The notes below the pieces were generated by a model, which worked only from the letters and a program-made list of their open reading frames with translations, ran no database searches and had not been told where the DNA came from. From contig CAXTHM010000011.1 in assembly GCA_964244115.1 (NCBI GenBank), positions 3,676 through 67,675 of the forward strand: DNA of 64,000 nucleotides. The letters run 5' to 3'. Source of the stretch: CADCWK01 sp964244115 (GTDB lineage Bacteria; Chloroflexota; Chloroflexia; Thermomicrobiales; UBA6265). Positions 17,513 to 25,100 of this stretch are shown here, one piece after another (position 1 is the first letter of the stretch; the number at the start of each line of letters is the position of its first letter). Both the position numbers and the translations under genes were made by a program.

Positions 17513-18319
17513 CTACACCGGGGCGCTGTCCTGCGGGTCGTAGCCCAGCACCGCCCGGGCGTGGCCGAGGTCCCAGTACTGGCGCGGGTTGTCGGAGATG
17601 CCGTAGACCAGGGCCCAGCGCGGCTCCGTCACCGTCAGGCACTGCCGGACCAGCCGGGCGGCGTCGGCCCGGCTCAGCCAGGCGGCCCGCATCCGCTTCC
17701 GGGTCTGCTCCGGGGTCAGTTCGAGGATGCCGCCCCCGCCGGCGATGACGGATTCCGCGAACGGGTCGTCGTCGCCCCGCATCGCCCCGATCCGCAGGCA
17801 GTAGACCGCCATCCCGTGGCGCTCGTGGTAGTAGCGGCCCAGCGCCTCGCCGTAGGCCTTGCTGACGCCGTAGAGCGAGTCCGGCCGGATCGGGACGGTG
17901 TGGTCGAAGACGCGCTCGTCGTCGAGTTCGAACAGCTCCGGCGCGCCCTCGAACTCGTACATCCCGATCGCGTGGTTGGAGGATGCGAACACGACCCGAT
18001 CCACCCCTGCCAGCCGGGCGGCCTCGAAGACGTTGTAAGTCCCGATCAGGTTGTTCTGGAGGACGTCCTCCCAGGCCGACTCGACCGGGGCCGACGCCGC
18101 CAGGTGGACGACGGCCTGGACGCCCTCGAACGCCGGCCGGATCGCCTCAAGGTCGGCGATGTTGCCGACGTGGCTGGGGAAATCCTGCGGGTGCAGGGTC
18201 AAGTACCGCAGGTCGAACTCGCCGGCGAGGTGCTCCCGCAGCGCCGTCCCAACCTGCCCGTCGGCACCGGTGATCAGGACATCGCGGACGGGGCGGTTCG
18301 GGGCGGGGGCGTCGGTCAT
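17513..18319 (-). CDS. NAD-dependent epimerase/dehydratase (uronate dehydrogenase-like extended SDR)
   Basis: A 268-residue Rossmann enzyme with VLITGADGQVGTAL at the N-terminus, VVHLAAS, and the catalytic YGVSKAYGEALG (YxxxK). The FASSNHAIGMY segment and overall length resemble uronate dehydrogenases, which oxidise hexuronates to lactones, but the substrate is not certain. GGAGG stands five bases before the ATG. There are no obvious partner genes. Confidence 0.85.
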   Translation of the reverse strand: MTDAPAPNRPVRDVLITGADGQVGTALREHLAGEFDLRYLTLHPQDFPSHVGNIADLEAIRPAFEGVQAVVHLAASAPVESAWEDVLQNNLIGTYNVFEAARLAGVDRVVFASSNHAIGMYEFEGAPELFELDDERVFDHTVPIRPDSLYGVSKAYGEALGRYYHERHGMAVYCLRIGAMRGDDDPFAESVIAGGGGILELTPEQTRKRMRAAWLSRADAARLVRQCLTVTEPRWALVYGISDNPRQYWDLGHARAVLGYDPQDSAPV

Positions 18320-18502
18320 CGGAACCTCCAGGCATCATCAGGGCATCATCGGCAGACAGGAGTGAATCGTGCGATCGCCGGATCATCATCGCCGGGGACG
18401 CGGACGGCTATCATTGGGAACACGATCGTCTGTCGCATGGGCCGGACCGTCATCCCGACGTGACGAGTCGACCGGCGGTGACGTTCAGGTGGGAGGGTGA
18501 GG

Positions 18503-19702
18503 ATGGTCGGGCAGACCCAGGACGACGGCGAGGTGTCCGGCAAGCCGGTCTCCAGGATGCGGCCGGCCTGGCTGTACCCGCCCACTCGCGGCCAGACGCC
18601 CGACCCCGCCGTGGATGCGTCGACGCCGATCCGGCCCGCCCCGCGCCCGGCGACGTCCCGCCTGCGCCGACTGCCGCTGGCCGTCGTCCCCGAGATCCCG
18701 AACGTCGAGCCCGCCGACGGCGAGCGCCGGTCCGGCTGGGGCTACCTCTGGCACAGCACCCAGCGTCACGCCTCCGCCTTCCGCCGCTACTTCTCGATCC
18801 GGACCAACGACCTCGCCGCGATCATCGCCTTCAACGGGCTGATCGCCGTGGTGCCGATGTTCCTGCTCGTCGTCGCGATCGCGGGACTCCTGCTGCGCGA
18901 CGAGGGGCTGTTCCTCGAGTTCCGCAAGACCGTGATCTCGATCTTCCCGTCGCAGGGCGCCCGCGACGCGCTCGACGACGCCTCGGCCTCGCGGGAGAAC
19001 GTCGGCTGGTTCAGCCTGCTCTCCCTGATCGGCTTCGTCTGGATCGGCACGTCGTTCGTCGCGACGGTGACGCGGGCGATCAACAGCCTCTACGAGGTCC
19101 GCGGCTCGCCGTTCATCCGCAGTCGCATCCGCGCCTTCGTCGTGATCGTCGGCTTCAGTCTCCTGCTCATGATCGCCGTACTGGCCGGCACATTGCCGAC
19201 CCTGTTCGTCTGGCGGGAGGTCCAGCCCTATTTCCGGGACGTCTGGGGCGTCGAGGACCTGTTCCTGTTCCAGGCCGTCGGGCAACTGATCAGTTACGCC
19301 GTCTCACTGGTCTCCGCCTTCCTGCTGTTCATGACCGCCTACCGCTACCTGCCGGCGGTGAAGCAGAGCTTCCGTGACGTCATCCCCGGGTCGCTGGTCG
19401 CCTCGGTCGGCCTCGTCATCCTGGCGCAGGTCTTCCCGATCTACGTCCGGATCTACCAGTCGCTGCCGAGCTCCTCCAGTTACGGCGCGGCCTTCGTCTT
19501 CGTCTCGATCCTCGTCACCTGGGCCTACGTCCTCTCCCACGTCCTGCTGATCGGCGCCTGGCTGAATGCCCGGGCCGATGAGCGCCGCCGCGTCCACCGG
19601 TCACTGACGATGACCCATGTCGAGGCCGGCGGCCGCAGCAGCGACCTCTCCGCCCAGCGCACGCCGCTCAACGAAGTGCCGCCCTTGCCGCCCGCCGAAT
19701 AG
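18503..19702 (+). CDS. YihY/BrkB-family membrane protein
   Basis: A 399-residue protein with an N-terminal soluble stretch of about 100 residues rich in Pro and Arg. It then has the family opening AIIAFNGLIAVVPMF, six hydrophobic segments, and the family phrase YRYLPAVKQSFRDVIPGSLVAS. GAAFVFVSILVTWAYVLSHVLLIGA forms the last membrane span. The family was first annotated as RNase BN in error; its true role is unknown. The ATG at 18503 follows GGGAGG by six bases; a GTG at 18497 is also in frame. Confidence 0.88.
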   Translation: MVGQTQDDGEVSGKPVSRMRPAWLYPPTRGQTPDPAVDASTPIRPAPRPATSRLRRLPLAVVPEIPNVEPADGERRSGWGYLWHSTQRHASAFRRYFSIRTNDLAAIIAFNGLIAVVPMFLLVVAIAGLLLRDEGLFLEFRKTVISIFPSQGARDALDDASASRENVGWFSLLSLIGFVWIGTSFVATVTRAINSLYEVRGSPFIRSRIRAFVVIVGFSLLLMIAVLAGTLPTLFVWREVQPYFRDVWGVEDLFLFQAVGQLISYAVSLVSAFLLFMTAYRYLPAVKQSFRDVIPGSLVASVGLVILAQVFPIYVRIYQSLPSSSSYGAAFVFVSILVTWAYVLSHVLLIGAWLNARADERRRVHRSLTMTHVEAGGRSSDLSAQRTPLNEVPPLPPAE

Positions 19703-19749
19703 GAGCGCATTCCTTGACCAGCAGGATAGTTGGGGTCGAGCGTTGTGGC

Positions 19750-20045
19750 CCGTGCGCCGAAGCCGCCCCGCAACGAAAACCGGATAGGCATTTCATTCGC
19801 CGGACGGTGCAACCATGTGCTAAAGCAGCCTGGCTAAGGGGTGATTGGCAGACATCAGGGACGATCGCCTACCGCGGTCCTCACCGAATCATCCGATCCC
19901 AATGCAACGGCGCGGCTCCCCGCTCCGGGCACATGCGGAGCCTCAGCGCAGCGAGAGCCGCATGGGGCGGTTGAGCGAGCAGGTGAGCGGGGGCGGGGTC
20001 TCGTCTCGCTGGGGCAGAGGTCTGCTCCGCCGCCCGAGCTGTTCG
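19750..20045. repeat. Cluster of dispersed repeats
   Basis: Two degenerate GAAGCCGCC-type units at about 19757-19780 and 19803-19835 (CTAAAGCAGCCTGGCTAAGG) are followed by a full-length GC-rich repeat at 19915-20040 (CTCCGGGCACATGCGGAGCC to TCTGCTCCGCCG). There is no convincing gene in 19703-20173. TACAAT at 20114-20119 could be a -10 box for the next gene, but no -35 is clear. Confidence 0.6.
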
Positions 20046-20173
20046 AGCGCGAACCCCACCAAACGCCACCACGTCGGAGATCGACCATCCCGGTATCGCC
20101 GCATCGCCCCCGGTACAATGCTCCGCTGACGGGTCGCCGCGCCGGTGCGTGGATACAGGGTAGGAGCAGGACG

Positions 20174-20962
20174 ATGGATCTCGGGTTGACGGGCAAGGTG
20201 GCGATCGTGGCGGCGTCGAGCAAGGGGCTCGGTCGGGCGGTCGCCCGGCAGTTCCTGCTGGAGGGCGCCCTCGTCACGATCAACGGGCGGGACGAGGCGT
20301 CGCTGGGACGGACGGCCCAGGAGTTACGGGACGAGACCAGTGGCGATGTCCTCGCCATCGTCGGGGACATGACCGACCCGGCCGACATCGCGCGGCTGAT
20401 CGACGACACCGTCGCTGCACGCGGTCGGCTGGACGCGCTGGTCTGCAACGCCGGTGGTCCGCCCCCTGGCCGCTTCCCGGACTTCCCCGAGGACGGGCCG
20501 TGGGAGCGCGCGATCGAGCTCAACCTGATGAGCACGCTCCGGCTCATCCGGGCCGGCCTGCCGCACCTCGAGGCCAGCAAGGGCAGTGTCACGGCGATCA
20601 TGTCGACGTCGATCAAGCAGCCGATCCCGCACCTGATCCTCTCGAACACGGCCCGCTCGGCCGTCTCGGGCCTGATGAAGTCGCTGGCGCTGGACTACGC
20701 GGCCAAGGGCGTCCGCTTCAACAATGTCCTTCCCGGCAGCACCCGGACCGACCGCATCATCGGCATGGCGGCCAAGCGGGCCGAATCGACCGGGCAGAGC
20801 GTCGACGAGATCATCGCCGAGGACGCCAAGGCGATCCCGATGCAGCGCGTCGGCGAGCCGCACGAGTTCGCCAACGCCGTCGTCTTCATGGCCTCGCCGG
20901 CGGCCTCGTTCATCACTGGCCAGTCGCTGGCGGTGGACGGCGGCACCATCCGGGGCGTGTAG
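20174..20962 (+). CDS. SDR-family oxidoreductase with altered catalytic motif
   Basis: A 262-residue classical-length SDR. The cofactor motif is in VAIVAASSKGLGRAVA and NAGG is present at LVCNAGGPPPG. The C-terminal phrase FITGQSLAVDGGTIRGV is normal. At the expected YxxxK site, alignment of flanking residues gives SNTAR (Tyr to Ser and Lys to Arg), while the preceding IMSTSI still offers the serine. Such divergent SDRs are often annotated as 3-oxoacyl-ACP reductase-like; activity is uncertain. TAGGAG lies seven bases upstream of the ATG at 20174; the longer open frame upstream is repeat sequence. Confidence 0.85.
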   Translation: MDLGLTGKVAIVAASSKGLGRAVARQFLLEGALVTINGRDEASLGRTAQELRDETSGDVLAIVGDMTDPADIARLIDDTVAARGRLDALVCNAGGPPPGRFPDFPEDGPWERAIELNLMSTLRLIRAGLPHLEASKGSVTAIMSTSIKQPIPHLILSNTARSAVSGLMKSLALDYAAKGVRFNNVLPGSTRTDRIIGMAAKRAESTGQSVDEIIAEDAKAIPMQRVGEPHEFANAVVFMASPAASFITGQSLAVDGGTIRGV

Positions 20963-20991
20963 GCGGCGTTATCCGACCCCCAAGCGAAGCG

Positions 20992-21025
20992 AGACCCCTC
21001 CCCATCCCCGGATGGAGAGGGGTCT
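20992..21025. terminator. Hairpin after the SDR gene
   Basis: AGACCCCTCCCCATCC pairs with GGATGGAGAGGGGTCT (one mismatch) around a two-base loop, 29 bp after the stop. It belongs to the GAGGGGT repeat family and probably ends the SDR transcript. No long T-run follows. Confidence 0.5.
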
Positions 21026-21031
21026 CATCAT

Positions 21032-21088
21032 GTAGGGGCGAACCCTGCGAGCCAAGCTGCCGCAGCGGGCATCGCCGAGCGAGGCGAT
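21032..21088. repeat. GTAGGGGCGA dispersed repeat
   Basis: GTAGGGGCGAACCCTGCGAG and then CTGCCGCAGCGGGCATCGCC match the units at 6864, 31285 and 39704. Confidence 0.6.
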
Positions 21089-21172
21089 ACCGGTCGTCGC
21101 CAACGTCATCGTCGGATCTGGCCCGAACGTAGTTGACCGGACCTGTATGGTCTCATGCGCCGCGACACGCGC

Positions 21173-21562
21173 TTACGCGACCTCGATGTCCGTCCTGCTG
21201 AAATCGTTGCCGACGAACAGCAACGGCTCGCCGGTCTGCTTCGCCAGGGCGTAGGCAAAGCAGTCCCCGAAGTTGAGCCCAGACCCTTGTCTGCTGCCCG
21301 TCCCGAAGCGGAGATTCGCTTCACGGGCCAACCGTACGTGTTGCTCGGTCAATGGGACGATCTCAATTGCGTACTGCCGCAGAATCGTATCGACAAGTTC
21401 TCGCGCATCCCTGAGATCCAGACGATCAACGACCAGAAACGCCTCGAACTGTGTCGCGGCTGACATCCGGTTCGACGTACCGGCGGCGAGCCTCCGCAGA
21501 CAGCGTGTCGCTTCGATCTCGTCCTTGGCAATCGCGACGATTGCCGATGTGTCGACGATCAC
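21173..21562 (-). CDS. vapC: VapC-type PIN-domain ribonuclease toxin
   Basis: A 129-residue PIN-domain protein. The metal-binding acidic residues are visible: D4 (MIVDTSAI), E40 (ATQFEAF), D100 (NFGDCFAYALA) and D120 (LLFVGNDF). By family it cleaves RNA and is held inactive by the partner antitoxin. Its start overlaps the stop of the upstream antitoxin gene by four bases, a typical vapBC arrangement. It is very similar to the VapC at 23633, sharing the C-terminal phrase GNDFxxTDI. Confidence 0.92.
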   Translation of the reverse strand: MIVDTSAIVAIAKDEIEATRCLRRLAAGTSNRMSAATQFEAFLVVDRLDLRDARELVDTILRQYAIEIVPLTEQHVRLAREANLRFGTGSRQGSGLNFGDCFAYALAKQTGEPLLFVGNDFSRTDIEVA

Positions 21563-21861
21563 TTCGGCAGGCCATTCTCATCGTATAACCAGTCACCGTT
21601 CAGGGATTCGAGTTGCTCTTCCGTGAGCTGAGCCCGGATACCCCGCCCCATCGCGAGTGTCTGCTGGACGAGTCGTTCTCGCTTCTCGGGCGTATCCGCC
21701 GTCAAGACGGTCAGGTCCTCGTCCTCATCCTGCACAGGATCTCTTCGATCTTCAGCCTGCCTGATCTGGACGACGACGATATCACCTGGCCGCGCCGCGC
21801 CGTCCGGCAGGTGAATCGTCCCGTCCTCGGCAACGGTGGTCGTGATCGTCTGGGCAACCAC
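21559..21861 (-). CDS. VapB-like antitoxin
   Basis: A 100-residue acidic protein read from GTG 21861 (AAAGGA six bases upstream). The N-terminus (TITTTVAEDGTIHLPDGAAR PGD region) looks like a swapped-hairpin AbrB-type DNA-binding start. The C-terminal half (TADTPEKRERLVQQ, then LNGDWLYDENGLPK) would wrap the toxin. Its sequence is clearly related to the antitoxins at 22036 and 24016, and it overlaps its vapC by four bases. The open frame upstream to 22023 has no family features. Confidence 0.85.
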   Translation of the reverse strand: MVAQTITTTVAEDGTIHLPDGAARPGDIVVVQIRQAEDRRDPVQDEDEDLTVLTADTPEKRERLVQQTLAMGRGIRAQLTEEQLESLNGDWLYDENGLPK

Positions 21862-22035
21862 ACGCGTTCCTTTCCAGTACCACGGGTCTGCCGAGTGAAC
21901 GGACACGCGTACGGGTCGACCGTATGATGCGTGCATGGTACCGCGACGTACCCCCGCGACGACCTGCTCTCGTCCGCTCCCGATCCCGTCGGCTCGACTA
22001 CCACCTGACCGAATACGCGACAACCTGCCTGATCG

Positions 22036-22404
22036 CTACGCGATCCCGATGTCCGTCTCGTCGTACACCCGGGCATCCCAGTCGCAATCGAGCTGTTCCC
22101 GACTCATTCCCGCCCTGTTCCGCTGGCCCCACTCATGAATCTGCTGACGGAATCGTTCGCTCTTCTCCGGGGTGTCCGCAGTCCGGATGGTCAGGTTTTC
22201 ATCGTCGAGTGGACCCGGTGTGGGGTGATCCGTTGCCCGATCGATCCGGATCAGGACCGTCTCGCCCGGTCGCGCTTCGTCGACCGGCACGATTACGGTG
22301 CCATCTGGCTGGACGATCGCAATGTGTGTGGTCAGTTCGGCTCTCCTCTCGTCAGCCGAAAGGGTCTGCTCAGAGGTGTTTGCGTCTAATGATAGGGGCG
22401 ACAT
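22036..22404 (-). pseudogene. VapB-like antitoxin fused to the last residues of a deleted VapC
   Basis: The body (QPDGTVIVPVDEARPGETV, TADTPEKSERFRQQIHEWG) matches the neighbouring VapB-like antitoxins. Where those end in LYDENGLP and a stop, this one reads ARVYDETDIGIA and stops. ETDIGIA is the C-terminal tail of VapC (QTDIGIA at 23633, RTDIEVA at 21173). DNA around 22030-22047 also matches the vapC ends. An in-frame deletion thus removed nearly all of a vapC. GAGGAG precedes a CTG at about 22336 that would give an N-terminus like the siblings, so the ATG at 22404 may not be the true start. Confidence 0.75.
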
Positions 22405-22422
22405 AACCAGACAACGTCCAGC

Positions 22423-23595
22423 TCAGCGTCCGAGCGGCACACCCGCCAGCCGTTCCAGCGCCAGGTCGAGCGTCGCGTCGTGCTTGGCGAAGCAGAAGCG
22501 GATGACGGTCGTGACCGGGTCTTCGGCGTAGAAGGCGCTGACCGGGATCGCGGCGACGCCGTGCTCGGTCACGAGGCGCTGGCAGAAGGCGACATCGTCG
22601 GCGAGGCCGAGCGGAGCGAGGTCCACATCGAGGAAGTACGTCGCCGCGCTGGGCAGGACCGGGAAACCGAGCCCGGTCAGACCATCGGCGAGGCGGTCGC
22701 GGCTCCGGGCGAAGCCGTCCCGCATCTGATGGAAGTATCCGTCCGGTTTGGCGAGGCCGTAGGCGACGGCCGACTGGAGGTTGGGCGGCGTGGTGAAGGT
22801 CAGGAACTGGTGCGCGCGGGCGATCGGGTCGATCAGCTCGGGCGAGGCGCAGGCGAAGCCGACCTTCCAGCCGGTCAGCGAGAAGATCTTGCCGGCCGAG
22901 CCGATCTTGATCGTCCGGTCGCGCAGCTCGGGGAGCGTCAGCAGGCTGGTGTGGGTCCGGCCGTCGAAGACGACGTGCTCCCAGACCTCGTCGCTGATCA
23001 CGACGGCGTCCGACATCACGACAGACCGGGCCAGCAGGGCCAGATCGTCCTGGGAGAACATCGTCGCGGTCGGGTTGAGCGGGTTGTTGAACAGCACGAC
23101 CCGCGTCTTGGGCGAGAACGCCGCGGCCAGTGCCTCCTCGGTCAGCTCCCAATCTGGCGGCTGGAGGGTGACGAACCGGGGGACGCCCCCGGCCCGGCGG
23201 ACGAGCGGCAGGTAGGCGTCGTACATCGGCTGGAACAGGACGACCTCGTCGCCCGGCTCGATCAGCGCCAGCAGCGCCCCCGCGATGGCCTCGGTCGCGC
23301 CGGAGGTGATCAGGACCTCGCGCTCCGGGTCGAGCGCGACGCCCTGATGGTGGGCGTAGTGGGCCGCGACGGCCGCGCGCAGTTCCGGCAGCCCGAGCAT
23401 CGGCGGGTACTGGTTCCAGCCGTCGACCGCGGCCTCGGCGGCCCGCTGGCGGACATCGGCCGGACCGGGGTCGTCCGGGAACCCCTGGCCGAGGTTGACG
23501 GCGTCATGTTCCCTGGCCAGCCGCGACATCGTCTCGAAGACGGTGGTCGGGAGGTGGGCGAAGACGGAGTTACCCCGGACGGTGCTGGCGGGCAT
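22423..23595 (-). CDS. Class I/II aminotransferase (methionine/kynurenine aminotransferase-like)
   Basis: A 390-residue PLP fold-type I enzyme. Motifs run in order: VNLGQGFPDDPGP, ITSGATEAIAGALLAL, NNPLNPTATMF, SDEVWEHVVFDG, and the PLP lysine in GSAGKIFSLTGWKVGF. The C-terminal RFCFAKHDATLDLALERL is usual. The GQGFPD opening and the EVWEH signature match the YbdL/kynurenine aminotransferase group, which uses methionine, aromatic amino acids or kynurenine. It sits between toxin-antitoxin genes on the same strand, with no sign of a functional link. Confidence 0.9.
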   Translation of the reverse strand: MPASTVRGNSVFAHLPTTVFETMSRLAREHDAVNLGQGFPDDPGPADVRQRAAEAAVDGWNQYPPMLGLPELRAAVAAHYAHHQGVALDPEREVLITSGATEAIAGALLALIEPGDEVVLFQPMYDAYLPLVRRAGGVPRFVTLQPPDWELTEEALAAAFSPKTRVVLFNNPLNPTATMFSQDDLALLARSVVMSDAVVISDEVWEHVVFDGRTHTSLLTLPELRDRTIKIGSAGKIFSLTGWKVGFACASPELIDPIARAHQFLTFTTPPNLQSAVAYGLAKPDGYFHQMRDGFARSRDRLADGLTGLGFPVLPSAATYFLDVDLAPLGLADDVAFCQRLVTEHGVAAIPVSAFYAEDPVTTVIRFCFAKHDATLDLALERLAGVPLGR

Positions 23596-23632
23596 GGGTC
23601 GGAATCCTCATGGGAATCGTGCGGGAGAGGGA

Positions 23633-24019
23633 TCAGGCGATGCCGATGTCGGTCTGGCCGAAGTCGTTGCCGACGAACAGGAGCGGTTCACCGGTCTCGT
23701 GGGCAAGGGCATAGGCGAAGCAGTCACCGTAGTTCAGCTTCGCTGGGTGGCGGCCACGGCCAAAGCGGGCAAACGCTTCCCGCGCGATATAGACCTGCGC
23801 TTCAGTGACGGGTGCGATTCTGACGGCTGATTCGATGAGGAGCAGGCGAAAATCCTCGACTGCGTCTACATCGTTCATCCGGTCGATGACGGTGAACCCC
23901 TCGAGAAGATTCGCCGCCGACATCCAAAGTGAGTCTGCCGACACGATCGCGGTTTTACAGCGATTCGCTTCCGGCTCGTTCTTGATGATGGCTACAAACG
24001 CTGACGTATCGACGATCAC
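23633..24019 (-). CDS. vapC: VapC-type PIN-domain ribonuclease toxin
   Basis: A 128-residue PIN-domain protein with D4, E40, D99 and D119 as the acidic site (MIVDTSAF, NLLEGF, NYGDCFAY, VGNDF). It overlaps its antitoxin gene by four bases. It lies about 37 bp upstream of the aminotransferase start, so read-through into that gene is possible. Compared with the VapC at 21173 the core is intact but surface helices differ, as expected of paralogous modules with separate cognate antitoxins. Confidence 0.92.
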   Translation of the reverse strand: MIVDTSAFVAIIKNEPEANRCKTAIVSADSLWMSAANLLEGFTVIDRMNDVDAVEDFRLLLIESAVRIAPVTEAQVYIAREAFARFGRGRHPAKLNYGDCFAYALAHETGEPLLFVGNDFGQTDIGIA

Positions 24020-24324
24020 CGTGGCAGCCCATCCTCGCCGTACAGGAATTCACCGTGGTCGGGCATGTCTTTGAGCTTGGGCGCCAATCGAGCGACGATC
24101 TCATCGATCTGCCGGCGCAATTGCTCCTTCTGTTCCGGCGTCTTCGCCGTCAGGCGCGTCAGCCGGACCGGCTCGTCAGACTCCGGCCGCTGTTCCGGTT
24201 CGATGACGGCCGGCCGATCGACTCGGACCGTGACCGTCTCGCCCGGCCTAGCGAGATCGGCGGGAACCCGGACCGTGCCATCTTCGGCGACGGTGGTCGT
24301 GAACGTGTCTGTCGTCGTGACCAT
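24016..24324 (-). CDS. VapB-like antitoxin
   Basis: A 102-residue protein from ATG 24324, which has AGGAGG eight bases upstream. The N-terminal TFTTTVAEDGTVRVPADLAR region is the likely DNA-binding beta-hairpin. The C-terminal KTPEQKEQLRRQIDE helix and GEFLYGEDGLPR tail are the probable toxin-binding part. It is homologous to the antitoxins at 21559 and 22036. It probably autoregulates the pair. Confidence 0.85.
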   Translation of the reverse strand: MVTTTDTFTTTVAEDGTVRVPADLARPGETVTVRVDRPAVIEPEQRPESDEPVRLTRLTAKTPEQKEQLRRQIDEIVARLAPKLKDMPDHGEFLYGEDGLPR

Positions 24325-24503
24325 TTCGATTGCCTCCTGCATGGGGTCGACGCTTCCCTGAGGATACCGCGAACACCGCAACGTCCGGACCGCTTCTGCC
24401 GCCACCCGCACCCTTTCCGCGGGTCGCCGCGTTTCCCCTTGTAGCGCCGCCGGACAGGACGCCGAGCGAGCGGCGAGCGGCCGGACGAGCGGGGGAGGGA
24501 TGC

Positions 24504-25100
24504 GTGATCGCCCGGATGGTTGAGGATGGCGTCGACGACGAAGCGTCCCCGGCGGACCTGTCGGCCGACGAGGCGACGGTCCGGGCCGCCCGGTCCGACC
24601 TCGCCGCCTTCGCGCCCCTCTACGACCGCTACCACGACGCCATCTACGGCTACTGCCTGCGTCGGCTCGGCACCCGTGATGCGGCCGGCGACGCGACCAG
24701 TCTGACCTTCACCCGGGCGATGACGTCCCTCGATCGCTTCCGGGGCGGCTCGTTCCGGGCCTGGCTGTTCGCGATCGCCCACAACGTCGTCATCGACGCC
24801 ACCCGGCGCCGTCGCTTCCACGACGACATCGACGCCGCCGGCCAGATCGCCGACCGCCGACCCTCGCCTGAGGACCACGCCGTCGCCAGCGACCAGCGGC
24901 GCCACCTGGCCGAGGCGCTGGCCCGGCTGACCGCCGATCAGCGCAACGTCGTCGAGCTCCGCGTCGCCGGGCTGACCGGGCCGGAGGTCGCGGCGGCGCT
25001 CGGGCTGTCGCTCGGCGCCGTCAAGAGCCTCCAGTTCCGCGCCTACGCCCGCCTCCGCGACCTGCTCCGCGACATCGCTCCGGAGGGAGACCCCAGATGA
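24504..25100 (+). CDS. RNA polymerase sigma factor, ECF subfamily
   Basis: A 198-residue sigma factor. Region 2 is seen in APLYDRYHDAIYGYCLRRLG and GGSFRAWLFAIAHNVVID, and region 4 in RLTADQRNVVELRVAGLTGPEVAAALG followed by GAVKSLQFRAYARLRDLL. Region 3 is absent, as usual in ECF factors. I start at GTG 24504 (GGAGG five bases before); ATG 24516 is possible. The stop overlaps the next gene by four bases, so sigma and partner are translationally coupled. Confidence 0.92.
   Translation: MIARMVEDGVDDEASPADLSADEATVRAARSDLAAFAPLYDRYHDAIYGYCLRRLGTRDAAGDATSLTFTRAMTSLDRFRGGSFRAWLFAIAHNVVIDATRRRRFHDDIDAAGQIADRRPSPEDHAVASDQRRHLAEALARLTADQRNVVELRVAGLTGPEVAAALGLSLGAVKSLQFRAYARLRDLLRDIAPEGDPR

Noticed and set aside
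19841..20173. Long N-terminal extension of the SDR
   Set aside because: The extra 111 codons cover a dispersed GC-rich repeat. The ATG at 20174 has a ribosome site and a normal SDR start.
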